Source: Clostridia bacterium (GTDB lineage: Bacteria; Bacillota; Clostridia; Christensenellales; UBA1242). From it: DNA of 42,809 nucleotides. Location: the NCBI GenBank assembly GCA_017408305.1, contig JAFQUU010000009.1, forward strand, positions 1-42,809. The letters run 5' to 3'. Below are positions 16,009 to 23,249 of this stretch, one piece after another. The position numbers and the translations under genes were made by a program. The stretch's first letter is position 1, and the number at the start of each line of letters is the position of its first letter. The notes beneath the pieces were generated by a model, which was not told where the DNA came from, did no database searches, and was given only the letters and a program-made list of their open reading frames with translations.

Positions 16009-17111
16009 TGCATCTTAAATTTTTAATTAGTTTTAAAATTAAAGCCCTAAACCAATCACAAATTTTTGAAAAATTAAGGCTTAAAGGCGTAGAGGTATAT
16101 GATGTAAAACTCCTTAGCCGTTTTGATACAACATTCTCTGCAAGAAGGCAAGACAAAAAAATTGTGGAAGAAGTGCTTGCAAGTTTTCAAGCAGAAACCT
16201 TAAGTTTAAAACCCCAAAACCTATCAAAAATTAAGTTTTTTTTATGTAACAAAATAGGGATTGTGGTAGGTCTACTCATGGCATTTGCACTGCAAATTAC
16301 AAGCAGTTTTTTTGTCTTGCAAGTAAGTGTTAATGGTGCAAGTTGTGCAGGTGAAATTAGGGAATTTATAGAAAATCGTGGCATCAAAGCATTTTGCCCA
16401 AAAACAAATATTAATACATCAAACCTTGAATTAGATATTATAGAAAACTTTCCCGAGATTAGTATGGCAAGTGTGATAGTGAAGGGACTCACAGTTGTTG
16501 TAAATGTTAAGGAAAAAGAAAGTTTTGAAGTTTTAGGGCAAAGTGATATCATTGCAGATTTTAATGGTAGAATTAAGGAGATAACCACTATTTCGGGTGT
16601 GGCAAATGTGAAAGCAGGAGATATCGTAAGGTGTGGTGATATTTTGGTGAGTGCAAGAAACGAGAATGCCGAAAACGGCGTTGTGGCAAAAGCCAAAATT
16701 GTTGCAGAAGTGTGGTACGAAACCACAAACACACATATTGAAACAAAAACACAAAGAGTGAGAACGGGCAAAATAATTGAACAAAGGAAAGTGATGGCGT
16801 TTGGTGCAGAAATTTTTAGTTCTAATAAAAAAATTGATTTTTTAGATTATGAGATTGAAGAAAATACAGTCAAAATCAACAGTATCTTGCCTCTTGAAGT
16901 AGAGTACTGCACCTATTATGAAACCAAAAGTCAAACCACCACCCAAAGGTATGAAGATGTTAAAGAAGAGATTGTGGCAAACCTTAAGGAAAATACATTG
17001 CAAAAAATTGCAAAGGATGATATAATACTCAAGGAAAATGTGCTTGAAAACTTTGAAGCAGGCGTTACAACAACAACCTATGTAGTTGTGGCAGAAAAAC
17101 ACATTTTCTAG
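16008..17111 (+). CDS. yqfD: Sporulation protein YqfD
   Basis: 367 residues: a cytoplasmic N-terminal region, one membrane helix (about 85-105, IGIVVGLLMAFALQITSSFFV) and a long extracytoplasmic domain with the POTRA-like segment (VSVNGASCAGEIREFIENRGI...LELDIIENFPEISMASVIVKGLTVVVNVKEK) and the conserved DFNGRIKEITTISGVANVKAGDIVRCGDILVSA. Required for efficient sporulation in Bacillus. Start and yqfC stop overlap (TAATG). phoH, which usually lies between yqfD and ybeY, is absent. Confidence 0.93.
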   Translation: MHLKFLISFKIKALNQSQIFEKLRLKGVEVYDVKLLSRFDTTFSARRQDKKIVEEVLASFQAETLSLKPQNLSKIKFFLCNKIGIVVGLLMAFALQITSSFFVLQVSVNGASCAGEIREFIENRGIKAFCPKTNINTSNLELDIIENFPEISMASVIVKGLTVVVNVKEKESFEVLGQSDIIADFNGRIKEITTISGVANVKAGDIVRCGDILVSARNENAENGVVAKAKIVAEVWYETTNTHIETKTQRVRTGKIIEQRKVMAFGAEIFSSNKKIDFLDYEIEENTVKINSILPLEVEYCTYYETKSQTTTQRYEDVKEEIVANLKENTLQKIAKDDIILKENVLENFEAGVTTTTYVVVAEKHIF

Positions 17112-17119
17112 GAGCAAAA

Positions 17120-17608
17120 ATGAAAATTTACTTTCAAAATTTTGGATTTTGTACATTTAAAAGCAAAATCAAAAAAATATATATATCGGCCCTTGAAACA
17201 CTAGGGCTTGACTTTAAGGGGTTTTCTGTAAATCTTAGATTTACCGATAAAACTGAAATCCAGGCTTTAAATAAATCTTTTAGAAAGATTGACAAAGTAA
17301 CAGATGTTTTGTCTTTTCCAAACCTTGATTTTGTGAAAGGAAAAGGCATTGATTCAAAAGTTCTTGCACAAAATATTTCGCCTGATGATGGACTAGTCCC
17401 ACTTGGCGATATTGCAATTTGTAAAGAAATTGCTTGTTTACAGGCAACCGAGTATCGCCATTCTTTTAAAAGAGAAGTTTGCTTTTTGGCACTTCATGGT
17501 TTCTTGCACTTACTTGGGTTTGACCATATGACGAAAGAAGATGAAGAAGAAATGCAAGAAATTGCAAATGAAATTCTTTTAAAACAAAAGGTGGGAAGAA
17601 ATGTTTAA
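17120..17608 (+). CDS. ybeY: Endoribonuclease YbeY
   Basis: 162 residues with the zinc-binding HGFLHLLGFDH (H-x3-H-x5-H) and the conserved FRKIDKVTDVLSFPN and PLGDIAICKEIA. The family acts in 16S rRNA 3' processing and ribosome quality control. The reading frame overlaps era by eight bases. Confidence 0.96.
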   Translation: MKIYFQNFGFCTFKSKIKKIYISALETLGLDFKGFSVNLRFTDKTEIQALNKSFRKIDKVTDVLSFPNLDFVKGKGIDSKVLAQNISPDDGLVPLGDIAICKEIACLQATEYRHSFKREVCFLALHGFLHLLGFDHMTKEDEEEMQEIANEILLKQKVGRNV

Positions 17609-18476
17609 AACAGGTTATGTTGGTATAGTTGGCAAAACAAATGTAGGCAAAAGCACACTTGTAAACGCACTTGTGGGCGAAAAGGTTTCTATTGTAACAC
17701 CAAAAACGCAAACAACAAGGCAAAATATCACTGGTATTTTGACAAGAGAAAACTATCAAATTGTGTTTGTTGACACCCCTGGCATTCATAAATCTCAAAA
17801 CAACCTTGACAGATTTATGATGAAAAATGTTAGAAGTGCAATAGGTAGTGTGGATATACTTGTTTATGTTGTAGATTGCACAAAAAAACTTGATAAGCAT
17901 GAACTTGAAAACATCACAAAATATGCTTTAGATGAAAGTCTTCAAACAATTTTGGTTGTTTCTAAAATAGACCTTATTTCAAAAAATGCCCTTTTAAGTT
18001 TTCTTGCAAATTTTACTGAAATTAAAGGCTTAAAAGCAATTTTGCCACTTTCGGCAAGGAGGGGACTAAATACCAAGGAATTAATTACTGAAATTCTTAA
18101 ACTTTTGCCTGAAAGTGAAGAGAAAAACTTCGTTTATGAAGATGATTTATATACCGACAGCAGTGTAAGGTTTATGTCTGCAGAAATTGTAAGGGAAAAG
18201 GCCCTTTTAAAACTTAATGAAGAATTGCCACACGGCCTTGCGATAGAAATAACAAAGTTTGACGAAACGGACACGATTGCATATATTGATATGGATTTAA
18301 TATGCGAAAAAGAAAACCATAAAAGTATAATACTTGGCAAGCGTGGGGAGATGCTAAAAGAAATCGGCACTCTTGCAAGGGTTGACATTGAAAACCTTTT
18401 GGGCAAAAAAATTATGCTAAAAATTTTTGTAAAAGTTGATAAAAATTGGCGACAAAAGAAAATTAGTATGGTATAA
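17601..18476 (+). CDS. era: GTPase Era
   Basis: 291 residues: G1 GKTNVGKST, G2 T in QTTRQNITG, G3 DTPGIH, G4 SKID, and a C-terminal KH domain (GKRGEMLKEIGTLARVDIENLLGKKIMLKIFVKV). Binds the 3' end of 16S rRNA during 30S maturation. The G4 motif is SKID rather than NKxD, a substitution seen in some homologues. GGTGGGAAG precedes the ATG inside ybeY. Confidence 0.96.
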   Translation: MFKTGYVGIVGKTNVGKSTLVNALVGEKVSIVTPKTQTTRQNITGILTRENYQIVFVDTPGIHKSQNNLDRFMMKNVRSAIGSVDILVYVVDCTKKLDKHELENITKYALDESLQTILVVSKIDLISKNALLSFLANFTEIKGLKAILPLSARRGLNTKELITEILKLLPESEEKNFVYEDDLYTDSSVRFMSAEIVREKALLKLNEELPHGLAIEITKFDETDTIAYIDMDLICEKENHKSIILGKRGEMLKEIGTLARVDIENLLGKKIMLKIFVKVDKNWRQKKISMV

Positions 18477-18477
18477 T
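18449..18477 (+). promoter_or_regulatory. Possible promoter of the 65-aa gene and recO
   Basis: Extended -10 TGGTATAAT (TATAAT 18472-18477) with GCGACA (18449-18454) 17 bases upstream; it overlaps the era stop codon. Confidence 0.45.
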
Positions 18478-18514
18478 AAAAGTGTATTAGAATATGATAA
18501 TTACGGAGGAAATT

Positions 18515-18712
18515 ATGGAAAGAGAAGAACTTGATGGTGTAAGTTTTGTTGACCTTGTTGATGAATGCCATAAACGCAGTCCTGATGATAAACGCTTTTC
18601 AACACTTCGTAAAGGCCTGCTTTTTGTGCCTGACACCGTTATTGACAAAGAAATCTTGGGATGTAGAGATTTTGAATACGGCAAAGAAGATGAATTTGAA
18701 CCAACATTGTAA
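18515..18712 (+). CDS. Small acidic protein of unknown function (65 aa)
   Basis: Starts at the ATG at 18515, eight bases after an excellent ACGGAGGA ribosome binding site; an in-frame upstream ATG at 18494 lacks one. The 65-residue product is acidic, has no membrane helix and contains RKGLLFVPDTVIDKEILGCRDFEYGKEDEFEPTL. I do not recognise a family. recO begins three bases after its stop without a ribosome binding site of its own, so translation of recO probably depends on this frame. Confidence 0.7.
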   Translation: MEREELDGVSFVDLVDECHKRSPDDKRFSTLRKGLLFVPDTVIDKEILGCRDFEYGKEDEFEPTL

Positions 18713-18715
18713 TTT

Positions 18716-19420
18716 ATGGAAAAAAAACTTACAGGAATTGTTGTCAGCCTAAAACCGTATGGTGCTGACTTTATGATAACTCTTATTACTGCAGAAGAAG
18801 GTCTTGTTAATGTGCTTGTTGAAAACGAGCCTAACTTTTTTAAATTTGCCAAAGAACTTTTAACATTTGGATATTTTACAGTTAAAGTCAAGGGCAGTTT
18901 TTTTTGCGTACTTCAAAAATGTGAGGTTATTGATACATTTTTAAAGATAAAAAACTCTAGCATAAAATTTACAGAAGCAAAAAACCTTTGTGGTGTGGTG
19001 AAGGAGGTTGCACAACTTAACGATAAAGACACGCCACTTTTTATGGAGTTTTGCGAAAGTTTAAAGGCTCTTAATTATAAAGATTTGCCTAGTAATCTTG
19101 TTTTAACTAAATTCTTAAGCACAATATTTGTTGGATTTTCAAAGTCCTTAGACTTTAAAACTTGCGATGTTTGTGGACAAGCACTAAAAAACTTTTATTT
19201 TTTAAATTTTTCAAATTGCACTTTTGTTTGCCAAAATTGTCAGGAAAAACTTTCAAGACCATTATCCAAACAAACTCTTGCAGCACTTAAGCAGGTTATT
19301 GCAACAAACTATGATGATATAGAAACCTTAATTAATTTAAGTTATAAAAACCTACTTGTCTTCTTAATTGAAATCTTTAAATTTAAGGTTGGTGAAAGGT
19401 TTAAATTCTACTCCGAGTAG
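18716..19420 (+). CDS. recO: DNA repair protein RecO
   Basis: 234 residues: N-terminal OB fold (LTGIVVSLKPYGADFMITLITAEEGLVNVLVEN), a helical middle and a zinc finger of the CxxC...CxxC type (CDVCGQALKNFYFLNFSNCTFVCQNC). RecO helps load RecA onto SSB-coated DNA. The N-terminal domain lacks the usual basic GARR-like loop, and overall identity to known RecO proteins looks low. Position after era and the zinc finger support the call. Confidence 0.85.
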   Translation: MEKKLTGIVVSLKPYGADFMITLITAEEGLVNVLVENEPNFFKFAKELLTFGYFTVKVKGSFFCVLQKCEVIDTFLKIKNSSIKFTEAKNLCGVVKEVAQLNDKDTPLFMEFCESLKALNYKDLPSNLVLTKFLSTIFVGFSKSLDFKTCDVCGQALKNFYFLNFSNCTFVCQNCQEKLSRPLSKQTLAALKQVIATNYDDIETLINLSYKNLLVFLIEIFKFKVGERFKFYSE

Positions 19421-19429
19421 AATTTTTTT
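19403..19429 (+). terminator. Terminator overlapping the recO stop
   Basis: AATTCTACTC pairs with GAGTAGAATT (19404-19424) and runs into seven T. The recO TAG (19418-19420) is inside the 3' arm. A second, less perfect copy of the palindrome lies at 19434-19454. Confidence 0.8.
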
Positions 19430-19433
19430 ATAT

Positions 19434-19454
19434 AATTCTACTGTGAGTAGAGTT
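19434..19454 (+). repeat. Second, degenerate copy of the recO terminator palindrome
   Basis: AATTCTACT, TG, AGTAGAGTT: the same 21-base inverted repeat as at 19404-19424 with about three changes, 30 bases further on and without a long T tract. It lies just upstream of the rny promoter. Confidence 0.6.
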
Positions 19455-19461
19455 GTTCTGC

Positions 19462-19490
19462 TTGACAAAAAAGTAAAAACACCTTAAAAT
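19462..19490 (+). promoter_or_regulatory. Promoter of rny
   Basis: TTGACA (19462-19467), 17 bases, TAAAAT (19485-19490). Transcription would start near 19497, giving a leader of about 120 bases. Confidence 0.8.
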
Positions 19491-19496
19491 ATGAAA

Positions 19497-19617
19497 GTAA
19501 TTATTGATTAAGAGTGGGTAACCACATTTTATATAACAAATGAATAAGTAACAAAATCTGTAAAGATTGTTTTTTTGTGCCCACATATGAGTGAGTAATT
19601 ACTAAAAGTAGGTAAAT
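19497..19617 (+). promoter_or_regulatory. Structured 5' leader of rny, possible attenuator or riboregulator
   Basis: The leader can fold as a local hairpin GTGG-GTAA-CCAC (19514-19525) or pair GTGGG (19514-19518) with CCCAC (19580-19584); these are mutually exclusive. A weak stem AATC/GATT (19555-19568) is followed by seven T (19570-19576), a terminator-like element before the gene. I do not recognise a known riboswitch class. Confidence 0.4.
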
Positions 19618-21210
19618 ATGATAAATATAGGCACTTTAATGTTTTTTAGTGCTGCACCCTTGGCCATCGGCGTTGGCATTGGTGCCCTTGCTTTAGGGGC
19701 AGTGCTTGGCATTGTGGTGAAGAAGGCCTTAGAAAAAAGGCAAATTGAAAACAGCAAACTTCAAGCCGCAAAAATCATTGAACAAGCCGAAACCGAGGCA
19801 AAAACACTAAAAAAAGAAGCGATTTTAGAAGCAAAAGAAGAAATACAAACATTAAAAGAAACTGCAGATAAGGAAATCTTTACAAGAAGAACAGAACTTC
19901 AAAAAACAGAGGATAGACTTCTGCAAAGAGAACAACATTTGGACAATAAAGAGCAAAATCTTGATAAAAAGTCTGAACAACTTGAACAGCAAAAACAAAG
20001 CGTGCAAGACATAAAACAAAATCTTCAAAAAGAGATTGAACTTCAAAAAGAAGAGCGTGCAAAAATTGTTTTAGAACTTGAACGCGTTGCAAAAATCACA
20101 AGTGAAGAAGCCAAACAAATTTTGATGACTTCTTTAACTGATGAAGCACGAAAAAGTGCTTTTAAAGAAATAAAAAGAATAGAAGAAGAAACCAAAGAAA
20201 AAGCCGACCAAATTGCACAAAATCTTGTTTCAATGGCAATTCAAAAATGTGCAACTGATGTAACAAGCGAAGCAACGGTTTCTGTTGTTGCTATTCCAAA
20301 TGATGAAATGAAAGGCAGAATCATCGGTAGGGAAGGGCGTAACATTCGTTCTATCGAAAATGCAATGGGGGTTGACCTTATTGTTGATGATACACCAGAA
20401 GCAATAACCATTTCTTGTTTTGACCCGGTAAGGCGTGAAATTGCAAGACTTTCACTTGAAAAACTTATTATGGATGGGCGTATTCACCCAACAAGAATTG
20501 AAGAAATTGTAAACAAGGTAACCAAAGATGTTGAACACACAATCAAACAAGCAGGCGAAAATGCAAGTGAAGAAGCAGGTGTCTTTGGCCTTCATCCAGA
20601 ACTTGTTAAAACTCTTGGGAAACTTAAATATCGTACAAGTTACGGCCAAAACTGCCTAAAGCATTCTCTAGAGACTGCGTATATTGCAGGTATGCTTGCA
20701 AGTGAACTTGGGGCTGATGTCAAAGTTGCAAAAAGGGGTGGCCTTCTTCATGACATTGACAAAGCACTTGATCATGAGGTTGAAGGCACACATGTTTCAA
20801 TTGGTGTCGAACTTGCAAAAAAATATAAGGAAAATCAGGCTGTGGTCCACTGTATTGAAGCACACCATTTTGGCGTAGAGTTTGCTTCTGTTGAAGCAGT
20901 TTTGGTTCAAGTGGCAGACAGTATTTCATCTTCACGCCCAGGTGCAAGAAGGGAAACTCTTGAAAACTATGTAAAACGCCTTCAAAAACTTGAGGAGATT
21001 TCAAACTCATACACAGGTGTTGAAAAATCTTTTGCCATTCAAGCCGGTAGGGAAATTAGGATTTTGGTTAAGCCAACAGAAATAACTGATGAAGAGGCAC
21101 ACTTTTTGGCAGAAGATATTGCAAAACGCATTGAAAATGAAATGGAATATCCGGGACAAATTAAAGTAAATGTGATTAGAGAAACTCGTTTTTCTGCAAC
21201 AGCAAAATAA
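19618..21210 (+). CDS. rny: Ribonuclease Y
   Basis: 530 residues: N-terminal membrane anchor (about 5-35), a long charged coiled coil (about 38-200), a KH domain (KGRIIGREGRNIRSIENAMGVDLIVDDTPE), and an HD domain with LLHDIDKALDHE and HCIEAHH metal ligands. RNase Y starts bulk mRNA decay at the membrane in Firmicutes. Length and order of domains are canonical. The ribosome binding site is weak (AGTAGGT), and expression may be controlled by the leader. Confidence 0.97.
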   Translation: MINIGTLMFFSAAPLAIGVGIGALALGAVLGIVVKKALEKRQIENSKLQAAKIIEQAETEAKTLKKEAILEAKEEIQTLKETADKEIFTRRTELQKTEDRLLQREQHLDNKEQNLDKKSEQLEQQKQSVQDIKQNLQKEIELQKEERAKIVLELERVAKITSEEAKQILMTSLTDEARKSAFKEIKRIEEETKEKADQIAQNLVSMAIQKCATDVTSEATVSVVAIPNDEMKGRIIGREGRNIRSIENAMGVDLIVDDTPEAITISCFDPVRREIARLSLEKLIMDGRIHPTRIEEIVNKVTKDVEHTIKQAGENASEEAGVFGLHPELVKTLGKLKYRTSYGQNCLKHSLETAYIAGMLASELGADVKVAKRGGLLHDIDKALDHEVEGTHVSIGVELAKKYKENQAVVHCIEAHHFGVEFASVEAVLVQVADSISSSRPGARRETLENYVKRLQKLEEISNSYTGVEKSFAIQAGREIRILVKPTEITDEEAHFLAEDIAKRIENEMEYPGQIKVNVIRETRFSATAK

Positions 21211-21230
21211 AAAAAATAATATTAAAAATA

Positions 21231-21259
21231 AAAAAAGACCTATTTTTTAGGTCTTTTTT
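21231..21259 (+). terminator. Terminator of rny
   Basis: AAAAAGACCTA (21232-21242), five-base loop, TAGGTCTTTTT (21248-21258), about 20 bases after the stop. 21260-21345 beyond it is almost pure A/T with no gene. Confidence 0.9.
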
Positions 21260-21349
21260 ATTAAAAATAATTTAAATAAATTTAATTTTATTTTTTTAAT
21301 TTATTTTTATTTAATATATAAATATTTAAAGGGTAGGGTAGTGAAGAAG

Positions 21350-21380
21350 CAAAAAAAAACAAAGAAAATGACCTTTGTTT
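21350..21380 (-). terminator. Terminator downstream of the membrane PadR gene
   Basis: On the minus strand AACAAAG, an eight-base loop, CTTTGTT and then a run of T (plus-strand A tract 21351-21359). It lies about 60 bases past the PadR-type gene stop. In the plus direction a shorter T tract follows, so it may work both ways. Confidence 0.7.
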
Positions 21381-21440
21381 TTATATTAAAATGTTCTTTA
21401 AAACACCGACATCTTTTTTGAGTAGGGGAGTGAAGATGTG

Positions 21441-22748
21441 TTAATCGCAAAATTTCTTTGCAAAAATATAGTCAAAAATGCCACCTACAACAAAATTAAA
21501 TAAAAGAACGCAAGGATATAAAAATGTTGTTGCGAAGCCTAGGCAAGTTGCAAAAGAAAAACCATTATTAAACAAAAGATTTAAAGAAAATACGGCAGCA
21601 ACGCCCACAAAGAAGATTGCAATTGACACAAATAAATTACTATTTGAACTGTGAATTTTCCTAAATTTGTTTTTGGTAATTAGGTAATAAAGTGCAGGAA
21701 TAGCAAATATTATTGGCATTATTAAATACGCAATTGGATACTCAACTGAGCCATATATATTTGAAAAAATTAAGTAAATTGCAAGAGAACTGACAAAAAT
21801 TAGAGAAAATATTGTTAAGTATTTAGCGAAAAGATGTTTTGTCGATATTTTACCAAAACTTTCAGCAATTTCTTCGTTATCTTCCATATTTGCAGAAAAC
21901 TTTATTTGCATATCATCATATCTTGCTTGCAACTGATTTACAGACACAAACTCATCATCATCTGCATCGCCAAGTTTTATAAAGTTTGCTGATTTGCTCA
22001 TCTCATTATATAGGGCTTCAATTTTGTCAGCATCTGTTTCTTTTTTTCTGGATGAACGAATTTTTTGAACGACTTCACCAGTAGGCTCAATTTCCAAATT
22101 AAGACCACTAAGTTTTTTTACTTTAGGTATTTTTTCTTTTGGCATGGTTTCGGTAATAAATACGCCACCATCGGTGTGGGTTTCTTCTTGAAAACCTTCA
22201 TTTTCGTAATATTTTTCTTGGCTATTTTTTTCATTTTTAGAGTCTGGAATTATGTATACATCATGGGCATCCAAAAACACTCCGTCATCTTTTGTCGTTG
22301 TTTTTTCTTCCTTTTTAAGCGTATCTAAAAAAGTTTTACTGTCAAAGTTTTGCTGTTTTTTTTGTTCCTGATTTTTTTCAGTGAACAACTTGTCATTATT
22401 TTTTTGAAAATCGCCAAATTCGTAATATTTTTTTGGGGTATTTTGACTGTCAACAGAAAAGTTTGGAAGAACAGCATTTTCTTGTTCCTCTAGATATTTT
22501 TTGCCAGAATCAGTCAATTTATAATAATGACGCTTTCCACCATTTTTGCTGTCTTTCCAATATGACGAAATAAAACCTTGTTTTTCCATTCGTGAAAGCG
22601 TGCCATATAAAGTTGGTTGTTTTACAGAGACTTGGTTATCAGATTTTTTATGTAAATCATTTAAAAGTTCGGCACCATATTTGTCGCCGTCTAATAAACA
22701 AGATAATAATATTGTGGAGATTTGTCCACGAGGAATTAAATTATTCAT
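21441..22748 (-). CDS. PadR-family regulator fused to a C-terminal membrane domain
   Basis: 435 residues. Residues 1-90 are a PadR winged helix (PRGQISTILLSCLLDGDKYGAELLNDLHKKS, VKQPTLYGTLSRMEKQGFISSYWKDSKNGGKRHYYKLTDSGKKYLEE). Residues 90-300 are a low-complexity, charged linker rich in K, E, D and N. Residues 306-430 hold about four membrane helices. Typical PadR proteins have 100-180 residues, so a membrane-tethered regulator is unusual. AGAGG precedes the ATG. It may sense an envelope signal; no target or ligand can be read from sequence. The integrated phage lies about 200 bases upstream. Confidence 0.85.
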   Translation of the reverse strand: MNNLIPRGQISTILLSCLLDGDKYGAELLNDLHKKSDNQVSVKQPTLYGTLSRMEKQGFISSYWKDSKNGGKRHYYKLTDSGKKYLEEQENAVLPNFSVDSQNTPKKYYEFGDFQKNNDKLFTEKNQEQKKQQNFDSKTFLDTLKKEEKTTTKDDGVFLDAHDVYIIPDSKNEKNSQEKYYENEGFQEETHTDGGVFITETMPKEKIPKVKKLSGLNLEIEPTGEVVQKIRSSRKKETDADKIEALYNEMSKSANFIKLGDADDDEFVSVNQLQARYDDMQIKFSANMEDNEEIAESFGKISTKHLFAKYLTIFSLIFVSSLAIYLIFSNIYGSVEYPIAYLIMPIIFAIPALYYLITKNKFRKIHSSNSNLFVSIAIFFVGVAAVFSLNLLFNNGFSFATCLGFATTFLYPCVLLFNFVVGGIFDYIFAKKFCD

Positions 22749-22767
22749 AAATGCCTCTCTGATAATA

Positions 22768-22797
22768 ATTTTATCAAAACCAAATACTAAAAGTCAA
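22768..22797 (-). promoter_or_regulatory. Promoter of the membrane PadR gene with overlapping palindrome
   Basis: On the minus strand TTGACT (22792-22797), 18 bases, TAAAAT (22768-22773), start codon at 22748. The inverted repeat GATAA-N5-TTATC (22761-22775) covers the -10, a plausible autoregulatory operator, but PadR sites are too variable to be sure. Confidence 0.55.
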
Positions 22798-22954
22798 ACA
22801 ATGTAATTTAAGTAAACTGACAATTTTAAAAAAATTATGCCGAAATAGTAAGATATAAAGTTTGGATATCCACAAAATTTTATATAATGAAAAGGTTGAT
22901 TAATTTTTATGCAATTTGAAGAAGACCACTTCAATAATTTATAAAAAAACCTTT
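22798..22954 (+). other. Host intergenic left flank of the prophage; no supported gene
   Basis: AT-rich. It holds a weak plus-strand promoter-like pair (TTTGGA 22861-22866, TATAAT 22883-22888) and an 11-codon frame (22909-22944, MQFEEDHFNNL) ending just before the attachment site. Neither is strong enough to call a gene. Confidence 0.4.
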
Positions 22955-22982
22955 CTTTTCGCTAAAGTTGTCTTTAGCGAAA
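22955..22982. repeat. Left attachment site (attL), 28-bp direct repeat
   Basis: Reads CTTTTCGCT, AA, then AGTTGTCTTTAGCGAAA; it differs from the right copy only at positions 10-11 (AA versus TT). It is itself an inverted repeat (TTTCGCTAAAG / CTTTAGCGAAA around TTGT). The RHH stop codon is two bases inside the phage side. On the minus strand a T tract (plus-strand A tract 22943-22949) follows after seven bases, so it can also terminate phage transcription. Confidence 0.8.
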
Positions 22983-22984
22983 TC

Positions 22985-23131
22985 TTATAGATGACACTGT
23001 TGTTCAACAAAATCTTCTAAAATGATTCTCACTAAATCACTAGTCTTTCTACGCTTTTCCAATGCAATCTTATCTAATTGCATTTTTAATTCTTCTGGTA
23101 GGCGTACAGCAAAAAGTATTTTTTTCTGCAA
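22985..23131 (-). CDS. Ribbon-helix-helix (Arc/CopG-type) protein, candidate phage repressor
   Basis: 48 residues from a TTG at 23131, seven bases behind a near-perfect AAAGGAGGTGAG. An in-frame ATG at 23197 lies upstream of the -10 box and was rejected. The sequence KILFAVRLPEELKMQLDKIALEKRRKTSDLVRIILEDFVEQQ has the RHH layout: a beta strand (ILFAVRLP), helix A, a turn with RRKTS, helix B. Such proteins are dimeric DNA-binding repressors. It is the last phage gene before attL, has its own strong promoter, and an operator-like TTGTATAACAA overlaps its predicted transcription start. Confidence 0.8.
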   Translation of the reverse strand: MQKKILFAVRLPEELKMQLDKIALEKRRKTSDLVRIILEDFVEQQCHL

Positions 23132-23160
23132 GGGGAACTCACCTCCTTTTAAGTTAAATA

Positions 23161-23171
23161 TTGTATAACAA
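23161..23171. promoter_or_regulatory. Candidate RHH operator O1 at the repressor promoter
   Basis: TTGTATAACAA (TTGT-N3-ACAA), part of the 14-mer TTGTATAACAATTT (23161-23174) that recurs in opposite orientation at 28039-28052. It lies five to fifteen bases downstream of the -10 of the RHH gene, covering the predicted start of transcription. Confidence 0.55.
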
Positions 23172-23175
23172 TTTA

Positions 23176-23204
23176 ATAATACAAAAAATGTTAACAAATG
23201 TCAA
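23176..23204 (-). promoter_or_regulatory. Promoter of the phage RHH gene
   Basis: On the minus strand TTGACA (23199-23204), 17 bases, TATTAT (23176-23181): the strongest promoter seen in the phage, as expected for a gene expressed in the lysogen. It lies between the replication gene stop and the RHH start. Confidence 0.75.
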
Positions 23205-23249
23205 ACAAAAAACAACAAGTTTTTAAACTTATTGTTTTATATTGAATAT

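Noticed and set aside
21331..21437. Short repeat GGGNAGTGAAGA at 21337, 21425 and (minus strand) 29314
   Set aside because: Short, purine-rich and close to ribosome-binding-site composition; three copies do not show a real repeat family.
22955..22982. Attachment repeat as a canonical dif site
   Set aside because: Length and 11-6-11 layout fit, but neither arm resembles the Firmicute dif arms (such as TTATGTAAACT), so only a Xer-like role is proposed.
23132..23197. N-terminal extension of the RHH gene from the ATG at 23197
   Set aside because: It overlaps the promoter between -35 and -10, and a near-perfect ribosome binding site points to the TTG at 23131.
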